Source: Erythrobacter sp. EC-HK427
GTDB lineage: Bacteria > Pseudomonadota > Alphaproteobacteria > Sphingomonadales > Sphingomonadaceae
Direction of reading: 5' to 3'
DNA: 64,000 nt
Assembly (NCBI RefSeq): GCF_902498745.1
Contig: NZ_LR701479.1
Span: 2,869,060-2,933,059, forward strand
Shown here: piece after piece, positions 20,607-29,165 of the stretch
How the letters are laid out: each line of letters opens with the position of its first letter
Numbering within the stretch: the first letter of the stretch is position 1
The notes under the pieces: generated by a model
What the model saw: only the letters and a program-made list of their open reading frames with translations
Database searches by the model: none
Told to the model about the DNA's origin: nothing
Program-made: the position numbers and the translations under genes

Positions 20607-21365
20607 TCAGTCCTGATGGCTCTGGAACCGCCCGGCGAGCCGCAAGATCCCCGAATGTTCGTGGATGAATTGCCCGCCCGCCCTCTCGCCAGTGGCCTGC
20701 AAAGCGGCGGCGGCCACATCTTCTGCGTGGATCGAGCGGTATTTTTCCGCATTGCCGCGCAGGAACAGATCACTGACGGGTGCGAGCATCCGGCCCAGCC
20801 CTTCCAGAAAGCGCACATCGCCCTGCCGCTGGCCTCGCAGCAGGCCGGGGCGGAAGATATCGAGCCGGTTAAAACGCAGCGTCTTTAGCTCGCGCTCGAC
20901 CTCGCCTTTGGTGCGCAGGTAGAAATTCTTCGCGGCGGTATCGGCCCCGACCGAGGAGATATGCACGAAGCTGCGCGCTCCGGCAGCCTTGGCAGCGGCG
21001 GCGACCGCCATCACCAGATCATGGTCAACCGCGCGAAAGGCTTCCTCGCTCCCCGCCTTCGCGCGGGTGGTGCCCAGCGCGTTGATGACGGCTTCGGGCG
21101 CGAGCGAGGCGATCACCTCCGGCCAGTCCTGGATATCCGCCAGCACCAATTCCATCCGCACGCCGTCGGGAAAGTCCATTTCCCGCCGCGCCAGCCCTTG
21201 CAGCGCCACTTGCGGCGTGTGCGGCGTGCGGGCGATGACGCTGCGCCCGACAAGACCTGTGGCGCCCACAAGCAGCACGCGGCGGCGATCATGGCGCGGC
21301 AGAACCGACGCGGCCTCGGCAGGCTCCGCAAACAGCGGCCCGGCAGGTGCAGCCGGATCAGACAT
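20607..21365 (-). CDS. Atypical short-chain dehydrogenase / NAD(P)H-binding protein
   Basis: 252 aa. The Rossmann motif is [14 protein letters not shown] (about residues 30-43). [10 protein letters not shown] and the YxxxK-like [10 protein letters not shown] follow, as in HTATIP2-like and NmrA-like atypical SDRs. It is cytoplasmic; the substrate is unknown. The first about 28 residues (Pro/Ala/Glu-rich) are an extension before the Rossmann fold. It overlaps the end of dgt by 8 bp, so it is translationally coupled to it. Confidence 0.8.
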   Translation of the reverse strand: MSDPAAPAGPLFAEPAEAASVLPRHDRRRVLLVGATGLVGRSVIARTPHTPQVALQGLARREMDFPDGVRMELVLADIQDWPEVIASLAPEAVINALGTTRAKAGSEEAFRAVDHDLVMAVAAAAKAAGARSFVHISSVGADTAAKNFYLRTKGEVERELKTLRFNRLDIFRPGLLRGQRQGDVRFLEGLGRMLAPVSDLFLRGNAEKYRSIHAEDVAAAALQATGERAGGQFIHEHSGILRLAGRFQSHQD

Positions 21366-22533
21366 TGCTCAGCCCTTCGGGGACGCTGCCGAAAATCCGC
21401 GCATATTGGCGGATGGCGAAATGATCTGTCATGCCCGCGACAAAATCGGCGATATGCCGCCCCCGCTCCGGCTGGCCTTCGGGCAGGCTTTCCACCCAAC
21501 GCGGCGTCATCAGCGAAGGCTGCTGGTCGTAGGCGGCGTAGAGCTTGGCGATTACCGTCTTGGCCAGTTCCGCCGTGCGTACTTGATCGGGATGGTGATA
21601 CAGCCGCTGATACATAAAGCCCTTCAAGCGCCGCTCGCGCGCGGCCATGTCGGGCGAGAAGGTCGCCAGCGCTCGCCCTGCCTGCCGTACCTCTGCGACG
21701 CTATCAACGCCCGCAAGGTTCGCCCGCGTCGTCTCCAAAAGATCGTTGCACATCACCCCGATTTGCGCGCGCACCAGTTCGCGCAACCGTTCCTCGCGGG
21801 TCGCCAGCGGAAAGCGCGCTTCGATATCGCGCCACAGATCGGCGAGGAAATCGAGCGTGAGAAGATCGTCCAGATCAAGGAAACCGGCGCGCAGGCCATC
21901 GTCGATATCGTGATTGTCATAGGCGATATCGTCCGCCAGCGCGGAGACCTGCGCTTCCAGCGATGGATGCAGATGCAGATCGAGCGGAAATGCCGCGTCC
22001 AGCTCCGCCAGCGCCCAGCCGGGCGCTTCCACCGGCCCGTTGTGCTTCGCCAGCCCTTCGAGCACTTCCCAGCTGAGATTAAGCCCGCGCATCCCGTGAT
22101 AGGGGCTGTCCAGCCGCATCGCGGTGCGCAGAGTGTGGCCGTTGTGGCAGAAGCCTCCAGACAGCTCCAATGCGGCATCCAGCGCATCCTCGCCCGAATG
22201 GCCGAAGGGCGGATGGCCCAGATCATGCGCGAGGCACAGCGCCTCGGTCAGATCCTCGTCCAGACCCAGATCGCGGGCGATCACCCGCCCGATCTGCGCG
22301 ACTTCCAGACTGTGCGTCAGGCGGACGCGGTAATGGTCACCATCGGGGGCAATAAAGACCTGCGTCTTGCCCGCCAGCCGCCGGAAGGCGATCGAATGGA
22401 TGATCCGGTCACGATCGCGCTGGAAAGCGGTGCGCGGCCCGCGCGCGGTGTGCCCCGGCTGCGAAAACTCGCGCCCCCGGCTCTGCGCGGGATCGGCGGC
22501 ATACGGTCTGTTCCCGGCGGGCGCGTGGTACAT
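21358..22533 (-). CDS. dgt: Deoxyguanosinetriphosphate triphosphohydrolase-like protein
   Basis: About 391 aa from the ATG at 22533. The frame is open further upstream but that part is Cys/Arg-rich and unlike the family. It has the HD-domain motifs [21 protein letters not shown] and [12 protein letters not shown] for metal binding, and the N-terminal [20 protein letters not shown] segment. These enzymes hydrolyse dNTPs to nucleoside plus triphosphate and control dNTP pools. A GTTC-N7-GTTC sequence lies about 40 bp upstream of the start (22574-22588). It leads a minus-strand operon with the SDR, ABA4-like and DUF938 genes. Confidence 0.92.
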   Translation of the reverse strand: MYHAPAGNRPYAADPAQSRGREFSQPGHTARGPRTAFQRDRDRIIHSIAFRRLAGKTQVFIAPDGDHYRVRLTHSLEVAQIGRVIARDLGLDEDLTEALCLAHDLGHPPFGHSGEDALDAALELSGGFCHNGHTLRTAMRLDSPYHGMRGLNLSWEVLEGLAKHNGPVEAPGWALAELDAAFPLDLHLHPSLEAQVSALADDIAYDNHDIDDGLRAGFLDLDDLLTLDFLADLWRDIEARFPLATREERLRELVRAQIGVMCNDLLETTRANLAGVDSVAEVRQAGRALATFSPDMAARERRLKGFMYQRLYHHPDQVRTAELAKTVIAKLYAAYDQQPSLMTPRWVESLPEGQPERGRHIADFVAGMTDHFAIRQYARIFGSVPEGLSNV

Positions 22534-22573
22534 GGACTGCACCGCTATGGCAGAGACCCGATGATGACAACGG

Positions 22574-22588
22574 GAACAGGGCGCGAAC
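22574..22588 (-). promoter_or_regulatory. Candidate LexA (SOS) box upstream of dgt
   Basis: On the minus strand it reads GTTC-N7-GTTC, the direct-repeat LexA operator known from alphaproteobacteria. It lies about 40 bp before the dgt start and inside the intergenic region. One or two such matches are expected by chance in 64 kb, so confidence is low. Confidence 0.3.
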
Positions 22589-22625
22589 GGCGGCGATTGG
22601 CGCGGGAAAACCCCGTTTGGGCGAG

Positions 22626-23321
22626 CTAATCCGCGCCGACAATCCACGCAGCCGCCGCATCGGCATGGATGCGCATACAATCATAGATCGGCAGCACATT
22701 GGCATCGATATCGACGATCAGCTCCAGTTCGGTGCAGGCAAGCACCACGGCCTGCGCTCCGTCGCGTTCATAGCCGGTGAACCAGCCGCGCAGCGTGCGC
22801 TCGGATTCCTTGCGCGCCTTACCCACCATCAGCTCTTCATAGATCATCCGGTCAAGCTCGTCGGCGTGCTCCATATCGGGCGGCAGCAAGTCGACCCCGT
22901 GCGCCACCAACCGGCGGCGGTAGAAACTTTCGGTCATCACATTGCGCGTGCCGATCAACGCAGCGCGCGCGATGCCGTCCTCCGCCATCTTCGCGCCGAC
23001 ACACTCCGCGATGTGGAGCATCGGCACCGGCACCTGCGCCTCGATCTCGCGGAACATCCGGTGCATTGAATTGGCGCCGATAATGAGCATTTCCGCGCCA
23101 GCGTCGGCCAAGCGATTGGCCGCTGCCGTAATCACCGCCGCACCGCGCTCCCAGTCTTCTGGCGTTTGCAACTGGTAGATTTGCGCGAAGTCGAGACTTT
23201 CGATCAGCAACGGCGCGGAATGGCGCGGGCCGACATCGCGCTGGATGCGCTTGTTGATCCGTTCGTAATAACGGTGGGTCGAAACCCAGCTCATCCCGCC
23301 AATCAGGCCGAGTTTGCGCAC
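22626..23321 (-). CDS. Aspartate/glutamate racemase family protein with an altered first catalytic position
   Basis: 231 aa with the two-domain Asp/Glu racemase fold: [13 protein letters not shown] at the N terminus, and [10 protein letters not shown] carrying the C-terminal catalytic Cys196. The first catalytic position, usually Cys in CNTxH (Thr in E. coli YgeA, as I recall), falls in GANSMH, where it is Ala83. The protein may thus be a one-base enzyme, an isomerase or lyase of related type, or inactive. The gene is monocistronic, transcribed towards dgt. Confidence 0.85.
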   Translation of the reverse strand: MRKLGLIGGMSWVSTHRYYERINKRIQRDVGPRHSAPLLIESLDFAQIYQLQTPEDWERGAAVITAAANRLADAGAEMLIIGANSMHRMFREIEAQVPVPMLHIAECVGAKMAEDGIARAALIGTRNVMTESFYRRRLVAHGVDLLPPDMEHADELDRMIYEELMVGKARKESERTLRGWFTGYERDGAQAVVLACTELELIVDIDANVLPIYDCMRIHADAAAAWIVGAD

Positions 23322-23376
23322 GCCTTTGCCCCTTTTTGCTGCAAATCAAATTGCAGCAAAAGCGCAAGCGCCGCCG

Positions 23377-24927
23377 CTAGTCCAGCGCCTTGACGATTTC
23401 CTCGACCATCTTTTTCGCGTCCGACAATAGCATCATCGTCTGGTCCATGTAGAACACGTCATTATCGACACCGGCATAACCCACGCCGCCCATGCTGCGC
23501 TTGATGAAGAAGACCTGCTTGGCCTTGTCCACATCGAACACCGGCATCCCGTAAATGGGGCTGGACTTGTCGGTCTTCGCCGCCGGGTTCACCACATCGT
23601 TCGCGCCGATGATGAAGGCGACATCGGCCTGCGCAAATTCGCTGTTGATGTCTTCCAGTTCGAAGACCTTGTCGTAACTGACATTGGCTTCGGCGAGCAG
23701 CACGTTCATATGCCCCGGCATCCGGCCCGCGACGGGGTGGATGGCGAATTTGACCTCCACACCCTTCTCTTCCAGCTTGTCGGTCATCTCGCGCAAGGCG
23801 TGCTGCGCCTGTGCCACTGCCATGCCATATCCGGGGATGATGATGACCTTTTCCGCCTGTTCCAGCATATAGGCAGCATCCGCCGCGCTGCCCTGCTTGT
23901 AGGGCCGCGCCTCGCGCGCCTCGCCGCTGCCACCGCCGCCGCTATCGCCGCCAAAGCCGCCCGCGATCACGCTGAGGAAGCTGCGGTTCATCGCGCGGCA
24001 CATGATGTAGGACAGAATCGCGCCTGACGAGCCCACCAAAGCGCCGGTGATGATCATCGCGGTGTTGCCCAGCGTGAACCCCATCGCCGCCGCCGCCCAG
24101 CCGGAATAGGAGTTCAGCATCGACACGACGACCGGCATATCCGCCCCGCCAATCGGGATGATGAGCAGAAAGCCGATGATGAAAGCGAGCACCGTCAACG
24201 CGACGATAAAGGGCAGGTTCGCTGCAGCGTCGGGTGTGTGCGCAAACATGGCGGTCAGCACGAGGATCGCCGCGAGCATGCCGAGATTGATCACGTGCCG
24301 CCCCGGCAGCATGATCGGCGAACCGCTCATCTTGCCGCTGAGCTTCAGAAAGGCGATAATCGAACCGGAGAAGGTAATCGCCCCGATGGCGATGCCGAGG
24401 CCCATCTCGACCTTGCTCACCGGCCCGATGGCGCCGCCATCGGCCAGGAGCCCGAACGCGCCGGGATTAAGGTAGGCCGCCCAACCGACGAGCACAGCCG
24501 CGAGGCCGACCAGCGAGTGGAAGCCTGCCACCAGTTCGGGCATCTGCGTCATGGCGATGCGTCGGGCGATGGTGACACCGATGATCCCGCCGAGGAAAAT
24601 CGCAATCCCGATCTCGACAATATTGGCGACACTATGCGTCACCAACGTCGTGATAACGGCAATCGCCATGCCGATCATGCCGTTGCGATTGCCCGCTCGC
24701 GAGGTTGCAGGGCTGGAGAGCCCGCGCAGTGCGAGAATGAAGAACACGCCTGCCACGAGGTAAGCGAGCGCGACCCAAGGGTTCACCGCTTCGCCCGTCG
24801 CTGCTTGGGCGGGGGTGGAGACGAAAAACGCCGTCATCGCGAGGAGCGAAGCGACGCGGCGATCCAGCAAGCGCCGGACTGGATTGCTTCGCTGCGCTCG
24901 CAATGACGAAAGGAGAGTGCGGCCCAT
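23377..24927 (-). CDS. pntB: NAD(P) transhydrogenase subunit beta, with repeat-encoded N terminus
   Basis: About 516 aa from the ATG at 24927 (AAGGAGAA ribosome site, 2 bp after the pntAB stop). Residues 46-320 are the membrane domain (NPWVALAYLVAG onward, about nine helices). The C-terminal domain III binds NADP(H): VIIIPGYGMAVAQAQ, GRMPGHMNVLLAEA and GANDVVNPAA. The enzyme couples proton entry to NADPH formation. The first about 45 residues are unusual. Codons 7-32 are encoded by a dispersed palindromic repeat (24831-24910), and residues 24-42 resemble a signal peptide ending TPAQA. A short Gly-rich linker with GGDSGGGGSGE separates the domains. Confidence 0.95.
   Translation of the reverse strand: MGRTLLSSLRAQRSNPVRRLLDRRVASLLAMTAFFVSTPAQAATGEAVNPWVALAYLVAGVFFILALRGLSSPATSRAGNRNGMIGMAIAVITTLVTHSVANIVEIGIAIFLGGIIGVTIARRIAMTQMPELVAGFHSLVGLAAVLVGWAAYLNPGAFGLLADGGAIGPVSKVEMGLGIAIGAITFSGSIIAFLKLSGKMSGSPIMLPGRHVINLGMLAAILVLTAMFAHTPDAAANLPFIVALTVLAFIIGFLLIIPIGGADMPVVVSMLNSYSGWAAAAMGFTLGNTAMIITGALVGSSGAILSYIMCRAMNRSFLSVIAGGFGGDSGGGGSGEAREARPYKQGSAADAAYMLEQAEKVIIIPGYGMAVAQAQHALREMTDKLEEKGVEVKFAIHPVAGRMPGHMNVLLAEANVSYDKVFELEDINSEFAQADVAFIIGANDVVNPAAKTDKSSPIYGMPVFDVDKAKQVFFIKRSMGGVGYAGVDNDVFYMDQTMMLLSDAKKMVEEIVKALD
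24831..24910. repeat. Dispersed inverted repeat (CGTCATTGCGAG family), copy inside pntB
   Basis: About 80 bp bounded by imperfect 12-bp arms CGTCATCGCGAG (24832-24843) and CTCGCAATGACG (24898-24909), with inner GATCCAG/CTGGATT arms. The reverse complement of 62384-62464 is nearly the same sequence. It lies wholly within the pntB reading frame and is translated as part of its N terminus. Confidence 0.92.
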
Positions 24928-24929
24928 GC

Positions 24930-25211
24930 TCACTTCTCCTTCTTCTTGTACATGGCGAGCATCCGCTCGGTCACCGCGAAACCGCCGAAGATATTGACGC
25001 TGGCGAGCACCACGGCGAGCAGCCCCAGCCACTTCGCCACATCGCTCCCCGCCTCCGCCGCGGCGATCAACCCGCCGACGATAATCACGCTGGAAATCGC
25101 ATTCGTCACCGCCATCAACGGCGTGTGCAGCGCGGGCGTAACCGACCAGACGACATAATAGCCAACGAAACACGCCAGCACGAAAATCGAGAGGATTGAG
25201 ATAAAGTCCAT
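24930..25211 (-). CDS. pntAB: NAD(P) transhydrogenase subunit alpha, membrane part
   Basis: About 93 aa from the ATG at 25211 (the frame reads further to 25250, but MDFISILSIF is the family start). It has three to four membrane helices and the conserved LHTPLMAVTNAISSVIIVG segment of domain II. In this split-alpha organisation the membrane part is a separate small protein between PntAA and PntB, as in Rhodospirillum. The last residues AMYKKKEK are cytoplasmic. The PH-domain gene lies 55 bp upstream. Confidence 0.95.
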   Translation of the reverse strand: MDFISILSIFVLACFVGYYVVWSVTPALHTPLMAVTNAISSVIIVGGLIAAAEAGSDVAKWLGLLAVVLASVNIFGGFAVTERMLAMYKKKEK

Positions 25212-25266
25212 GGGCTTTCCTAAAATCCTCCCGCGCCGGGGGAGGAGCAAACCGCGCTTGCAGCGA

Positions 25267-25626
25267 TCATCTGTTCAATTTTTCTGCCAGCAAGCTTTGC
25301 AAACCGGCAACGTCGCTGTCACGTCCGACTTTGAACTGGATTCCTCCAAGACCGGACACAAAGAACTTGATCTCGCCATCAAGGTCGAAGGTTCCGGCAC
25401 TTTCGATCGAGTAAGCGTTGATCGATCGGTAGGGAACCGACTTGTAGTCCTTCTTTGACCCGGTCAGCCCCTGCACATCAACATGGATCACACGCCAATC
25501 GGTAAATACAATCCAGTCCCGCACCGCCTTGAACGCCAGTAGAACGTTTTCGCCGGCGACCAGGCAATGGCCGTGCTCCTGGATAAATCCGTCCCCACTT
25601 GCGGTTGTTGCATTGAGAAGTCCCAT
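25267..25626 (-). CDS. Bacterial PH-domain protein inserted in the transhydrogenase operon
   Basis: 119 aa. The sequence GFIQEHGHCLVAGENVLLAFKAVRDWIVFTDWRVIHVDVQG, split by alternating strands, and VPYRSINAYSIESAGTFDLDGEI match bacterial pleckstrin-homology (bPH) domains. These form small beta-barrel oligomers that may bind lipids, proteins or metals. It starts 5 bp after the pntAA stop and ends 55 bp before pntAB, so it belongs to the pnt transcript. Its local G+C content is visibly lower than that of its neighbours. A role in transhydrogenase function is not known; it may be a recent insertion. Confidence 0.78.
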   Translation of the reverse strand: MGLLNATTASGDGFIQEHGHCLVAGENVLLAFKAVRDWIVFTDWRVIHVDVQGLTGSKKDYKSVPYRSINAYSIESAGTFDLDGEIKFFVSGLGGIQFKVGRDSDVAGLQSLLAEKLNR

Positions 25627-25631
25627 AACGG

Positions 25632-26756
25632 CTAGTCCCCTTTCAGCCTCTCATTCACCACTTCGCCACCCTGCGTCAGCCGCACAGCATCCCCGATTTC
25701 CTCGTCCAGCACCGGCTTGCCCGCTTCCTTGTCCCAGAAGGCGTTGAGGAAGTTGAACAGGTTGCGGCTGAACAGCGCGCTCGCGTCCGCCGCCAGATGC
25801 GTCGCGGTGTTGGAGAAGCCGATGATTTTCACGCCGTGCTTCTCGACCACCTGATCGGGCAGCGAGCCTTCAACATTGCCGCCTTGCGCCACGGCGAGGT
25901 CAAAAATCACGCTGCCTTCGCGCATCGTCGCAATCTGCGCGTCCAACACCAGGCGCGGCGCGGCGCGGCCGGGGATCAGCGCGGTGGTGATGACGATGTC
26001 CTGCTTGGCGATGTGGCTGCTGACCAGCTCCGCCTGCGCGGCCTGGTATTCTGGCGACATTTCGGTGGCATAGCCGCCCGCGCCCTCGCCCTCGATCCCG
26101 GCGACATTCTCCACAAAGATGGGCTTCGCGCCCAGCGATTGGATCTGTTCCTTGGTGGCAGAGCGCACATCGGTGGCAGAGACTTGCGCGCCCAAACGTT
26201 TGGCCGTGGCAATCGCCTGCAATCCGGCAACGCCCACGCCCATCACGAAAACCTTCGCCGCCGACACGGTGCCCGCCGCCGTCATCATCATCGGGAAGGC
26301 GCGGCCATAGGCGTCGGCTGCCGCGATCACCGCCTTGTATCCGGCAAGGTTGGACTGGCTGGAGAGCACGTCCATGCTCTGCGCGCGGGTGATGCGCGGC
26401 ATGAATTCCATACTGAGCGCCTCAAGCCCCGCTTTAGCGTAGGCATCCACGCGCTCGCGTTGACTGAAGGGGTCGAATGTCGCCGCCACCCAAGCGCCGG
26501 GTTTCGCGCCTGTCAGCGAAGCGACATCGGGTGCCTGCACGCCGAGCACGATGTCGGCATCTTTCACCACCGCGCCGCCGGAAGCGACTTCCGCTCCAGC
26601 CTCGCGGTAAGCAGCGTCGGAAATCGACGCGCCTGCGCCCGCGCCTTCCTCCACCGCGACGGTGGCACCAAGCGCGGTGAATTTCTTGACCGTTTCGGGA
26701 GTTGCGGCAACGCGGCTCTCGCCAGCTGCCCGCTCTTTGAGAACCGCTATCCGCAT
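25632..26756 (-). CDS. pntAA: NAD(P) transhydrogenase subunit alpha, NAD-binding part
   Basis: About 374 aa from the ATG at 26756, the standard N terminus RIAVLKERAAGESRVAATPE. The upstream open frame belongs to the opposite reading of the subunit IV gene. Domain I has the NAD-binding region VFVMGVGVAGLQAIATAKRLGA, and the mobile-loop region SPEYQAAQAELV. It is cytoplasmic and passes hydride between NADH and NADP in domain III of PntB. It is the first of the pnt genes, 17 bp after the cytochrome oxidase subunit IV gene. Confidence 0.96.
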   Translation of the reverse strand: MRIAVLKERAAGESRVAATPETVKKFTALGATVAVEEGAGAGASISDAAYREAGAEVASGGAVVKDADIVLGVQAPDVASLTGAKPGAWVAATFDPFSQRERVDAYAKAGLEALSMEFMPRITRAQSMDVLSSQSNLAGYKAVIAAADAYGRAFPMMMTAAGTVSAAKVFVMGVGVAGLQAIATAKRLGAQVSATDVRSATKEQIQSLGAKPIFVENVAGIEGEGAGGYATEMSPEYQAAQAELVSSHIAKQDIVITTALIPGRAAPRLVLDAQIATMREGSVIFDLAVAQGGNVEGSLPDQVVEKHGVKIIGFSNTATHLAADASALFSRNLFNFLNAFWDKEAGKPVLDEEIGDAVRLTQGGEVVNERLKGD

Positions 26757-26773
26757 CACCTGTCCGCCGCCGC

Positions 26774-26896
26774 TCAGGCGATGAGCCAGATGACGAAGAA
26801 GGTGATCGCCACCAACAGCGGCACTGCCCATTTCAACGTGGCGATGAAGCTGGAATAGGTGCCGGTGGCAGCTTTCATATCGTGCGGATTGCCCAT
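26774..26896 (-). CDS. aa3-type cytochrome c oxidase subunit IV (small)
   Basis: 40 aa, found by reading the gap before pntAA. It begins MGNPHDMKAATGTYSSF, then ATLKWAVPLLVAITFFVIWL as a single C-terminal membrane helix. The pattern of a short hydrophilic head, a GTYxxF segment and one helix is that of the bacterial aa3-type COX subunit IV family. An AGGAAAG ribosome site lies upstream. Its position directly before pntAA is common in sphingomonads as far as I recall. No other oxidase gene is nearby. Confidence 0.85.
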   Translation of the reverse strand: MGNPHDMKAATGTYSSFIATLKWAVPLLVAITFFVIWLIA

Positions 26897-27079
26897 TTCG
26901 AACGTAACTTTCCTGCAAGCAAAAGGTGAACTGTTGGCGATGCTCTATCGCCCGCATTGCCCCCGCTCAAGTCCCCAAGCGCGTTTTAGCGCGGTTGCGG
27001 AGCTTAATCGGCTTTTTACCCCCTCCTGTTACCAAACTGCGTTCCTGCCCGAATGTCCGGGCGATTATGGTGGGTGCGC

Positions 27080-28498
27080 ATGGCAGAGCCTGAACAGCGT
27101 CTCTTGATGCTGATTGACGATGAACCGGCCCAGAGCCGTTTGATTTCCGCGCTGGCCGGGCGCGAAGGCTGGCGCACGCTGGTGGTCGGCGATTCCGAAA
27201 CCGCGATTGCCACGTTGGGCACGCGGCAGGGGATGCAGCTCTCCGCCATTATCCTCGATCAGTGGGTGCCGGGAGACCGCGCCTGCGAACTGATCGCCGA
27301 GCTGAAAGAACGCCGCCCCGCCCTGCCGATCCTGATGCTGACCACCAGCACCAGCCCACAGCTTGCCGTGGAGGCGATGCGAGCAGGCGCCACCGATTAC
27401 CTCGTCAAACCCGTCGCGCCTGATCGCCTGATGCAGGCGCTGCGCAATGCGACCACCCGCGAAACGCCGCGTGACGAGCTGACTCCGCTCACCGAAAAGA
27501 TGCCCGCCCAGCTCGATTTCGAAGCGATGGTCGGCACGTCCCCGCCCTTCCGCGATGCGCTGGCCAAGGCGGCGAAGGCCGCGCGCGGGCATGGCCATGT
27601 GCTGATCGAAGGCGAAAGCGGCACCGGCAAGGAAATGCTGGTGCGGGCAATGCAGGGCGCCTCGCCGCGCTCGAAGACCGCGTTCCGGATGCTCAGCATC
27701 GCGGGCATTCCGGCCAGCAGCCTCGAATCGGTGCTGTTCGGGCACGAGAAAGGCGCGTTCCCCGGTGCGTTCGAGCAGCAGGTCGGCGCGATCCAGCATT
27801 GCGATGGCGGGACACTGGTGCTCGACGAGATCGACCGCCTGTCGATGGATTTGCAAGACCGGCTGACCGATGTGATCGAGAGCGGGCAGGTCAAACCGAT
27901 CGGCGCGCAATATGCCTACAAGGTCGATGTGCGGATCATCGCGGCGAGCAACCTGCCGCTTGCCGACTTGGTCGCCACCGGCCATTTCCGCGAAGGGCTG
28001 CTTGCGGCGATTTCGCGCACTGCGATCGAACTGCCGCCGCTGCGCGAGCGCACCGGCGATATTCCCGCGCTCACCCGCCATTTCCTCGCCCGCATTGGCG
28101 AGCAACCGGGCCTGCGTCCGCTCGGCATCACTGCGGATGCGCTCACCCTGCTGTCCGCTTTCGACTGGCCGGGCAATGTCCGCCAGTTGCAAGCGGTGCT
28201 GTTCCGTGCGGCCGTGTTCTGCGATGGCGATGCGCTGACGACCGAGGATTTCCCGCAGGTGCGCGAGATCGTCGGCGAATTCTATGCGCCCGATATTCCG
28301 GTGCGCGAGAGCGCGGGCGTCCAGCTTTACACCGGCGACGGCAATCTGCGCCCGTTGGAAGAGATCGAGGCCGATGTGATCCGCCTCGCCATCGGGCATT
28401 ATCGCGGCCGGATGACCGAAGTCGCCCGCCGCCTCGGCATTGGCCGCTCGACGCTGTATCGCAAGCTCACCGATCTCGGCATCGACAACGCAGCCTAA
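27080..28498 (+). CDS. NtrC-like response regulator with degenerate sigma-54 contact motif
   Basis: 472 aa from the ATG at 27080 (the frame opens earlier at 27053). The receiver domain (1-120) has Asp13-Asp14, the likely phosphoacceptor Asp60 (IILDQW) and Lys110. The AAA+ domain (about 145-375) has Walker A GESGTGK and Walker B VLDE. The GAFTGA loop reads GAFPGA (225-230). The second arginine finger, six residues after FR in PspF-type proteins, is Ala. A C-terminal Fis-type helix-turn-helix (VARRLGIGRSTLYRKL) follows a loose linker. It may act without sigma-54, like Rhodobacter NtrC; this is inference. No kinase gene is adjacent. Confidence 0.88.
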   Translation: MAEPEQRLLMLIDDEPAQSRLISALAGREGWRTLVVGDSETAIATLGTRQGMQLSAIILDQWVPGDRACELIAELKERRPALPILMLTTSTSPQLAVEAMRAGATDYLVKPVAPDRLMQALRNATTRETPRDELTPLTEKMPAQLDFEAMVGTSPPFRDALAKAAKAARGHGHVLIEGESGTGKEMLVRAMQGASPRSKTAFRMLSIAGIPASSLESVLFGHEKGAFPGAFEQQVGAIQHCDGGTLVLDEIDRLSMDLQDRLTDVIESGQVKPIGAQYAYKVDVRIIAASNLPLADLVATGHFREGLLAAISRTAIELPPLRERTGDIPALTRHFLARIGEQPGLRPLGITADALTLLSAFDWPGNVRQLQAVLFRAAVFCDGDALTTEDFPQVREIVGEFYAPDIPVRESAGVQLYTGDGNLRPLEEIEADVIRLAIGHYRGRMTEVARRLGIGRSTLYRKLTDLGIDNAA

Positions 28499-28556
28499 GC
28501 GGGCCTTGCCAGCGCGCAGTCGCGGAACCGTATGGCGGTTCGTGCGATGTAGTGTC

Positions 28557-29159
28557 ATGCAACGGCCCGAATGCTCATTCCTTCTGATCTGCACGATGGC
28601 GCTGGCGGCCTGCTCGCCAGCATCGGGGGAACCCGTCGCGCCCGCAACCGCCACCTCCGCGAGCACCCAAGCCACGACGCTGACCGAGGGGAACCTTGCG
28701 CATATCCACTACGCCTACAACGCGCATGTGCTGAGCCAGGTCGAAACCGAGCTGCCGCTGCCCCCGGACTTCACCGAAACCGCCTTCGCGATCAAGTTCA
28801 TCCCGCGCGACCTTGTGCAGCGGATCGGATCGGACGGCTGCTCGTTCGACACCGCAAGCCATCGCGAACCCTGCACCGCCGACCACGAAGTCGGCTTCGC
28901 GCTGGCGCTGCTGGAGCGCCCACTCAGCCATTACACCACCGCCATCGCCCGCGACCGCGCGCATATGGAGGCGTTCGAACCGGTGGAGATGCACGGCGCA
29001 GAGGGCGTCGCGCTGCAGCACACCACCGATCACACCACCACGCGCTACACCTTCCTCCCCGCGCATGGCCGCACGCTGATGCTGGTGAGCCGCGACAATG
29101 CAGGCGTGCACGAAGCCTCCGCCGCGCTGGAGCAGGTGCGCGACAGCATTACGTTTTAG
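28557..29159 (+). CDS. Putative lipoprotein of unknown function
   Basis: About 200 aa from the ATG at 28557. The signal peptide ends at a lipobox LAAC (Cys about 19), followed by a Thr/Ala-rich linker. The mature domain contains two Cys (SDGCSF, REPCTA) and many His residues. I do not recognise the family. It lies 58 bp after the regulator gene on the same strand and is convergent with folP (6 bp between stops). Confidence 0.7.
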   Translation: MQRPECSFLLICTMALAACSPASGEPVAPATATSASTQATTLTEGNLAHIHYAYNAHVLSQVETELPLPPDFTETAFAIKFIPRDLVQRIGSDGCSFDTASHREPCTADHEVGFALALLERPLSHYTTAIARDRAHMEAFEPVEMHGAEGVALQHTTDHTTTRYTFLPAHGRTLMLVSRDNAGVHEASAALEQVRDSITF

Positions 29160-29165
29160 AGCGCC

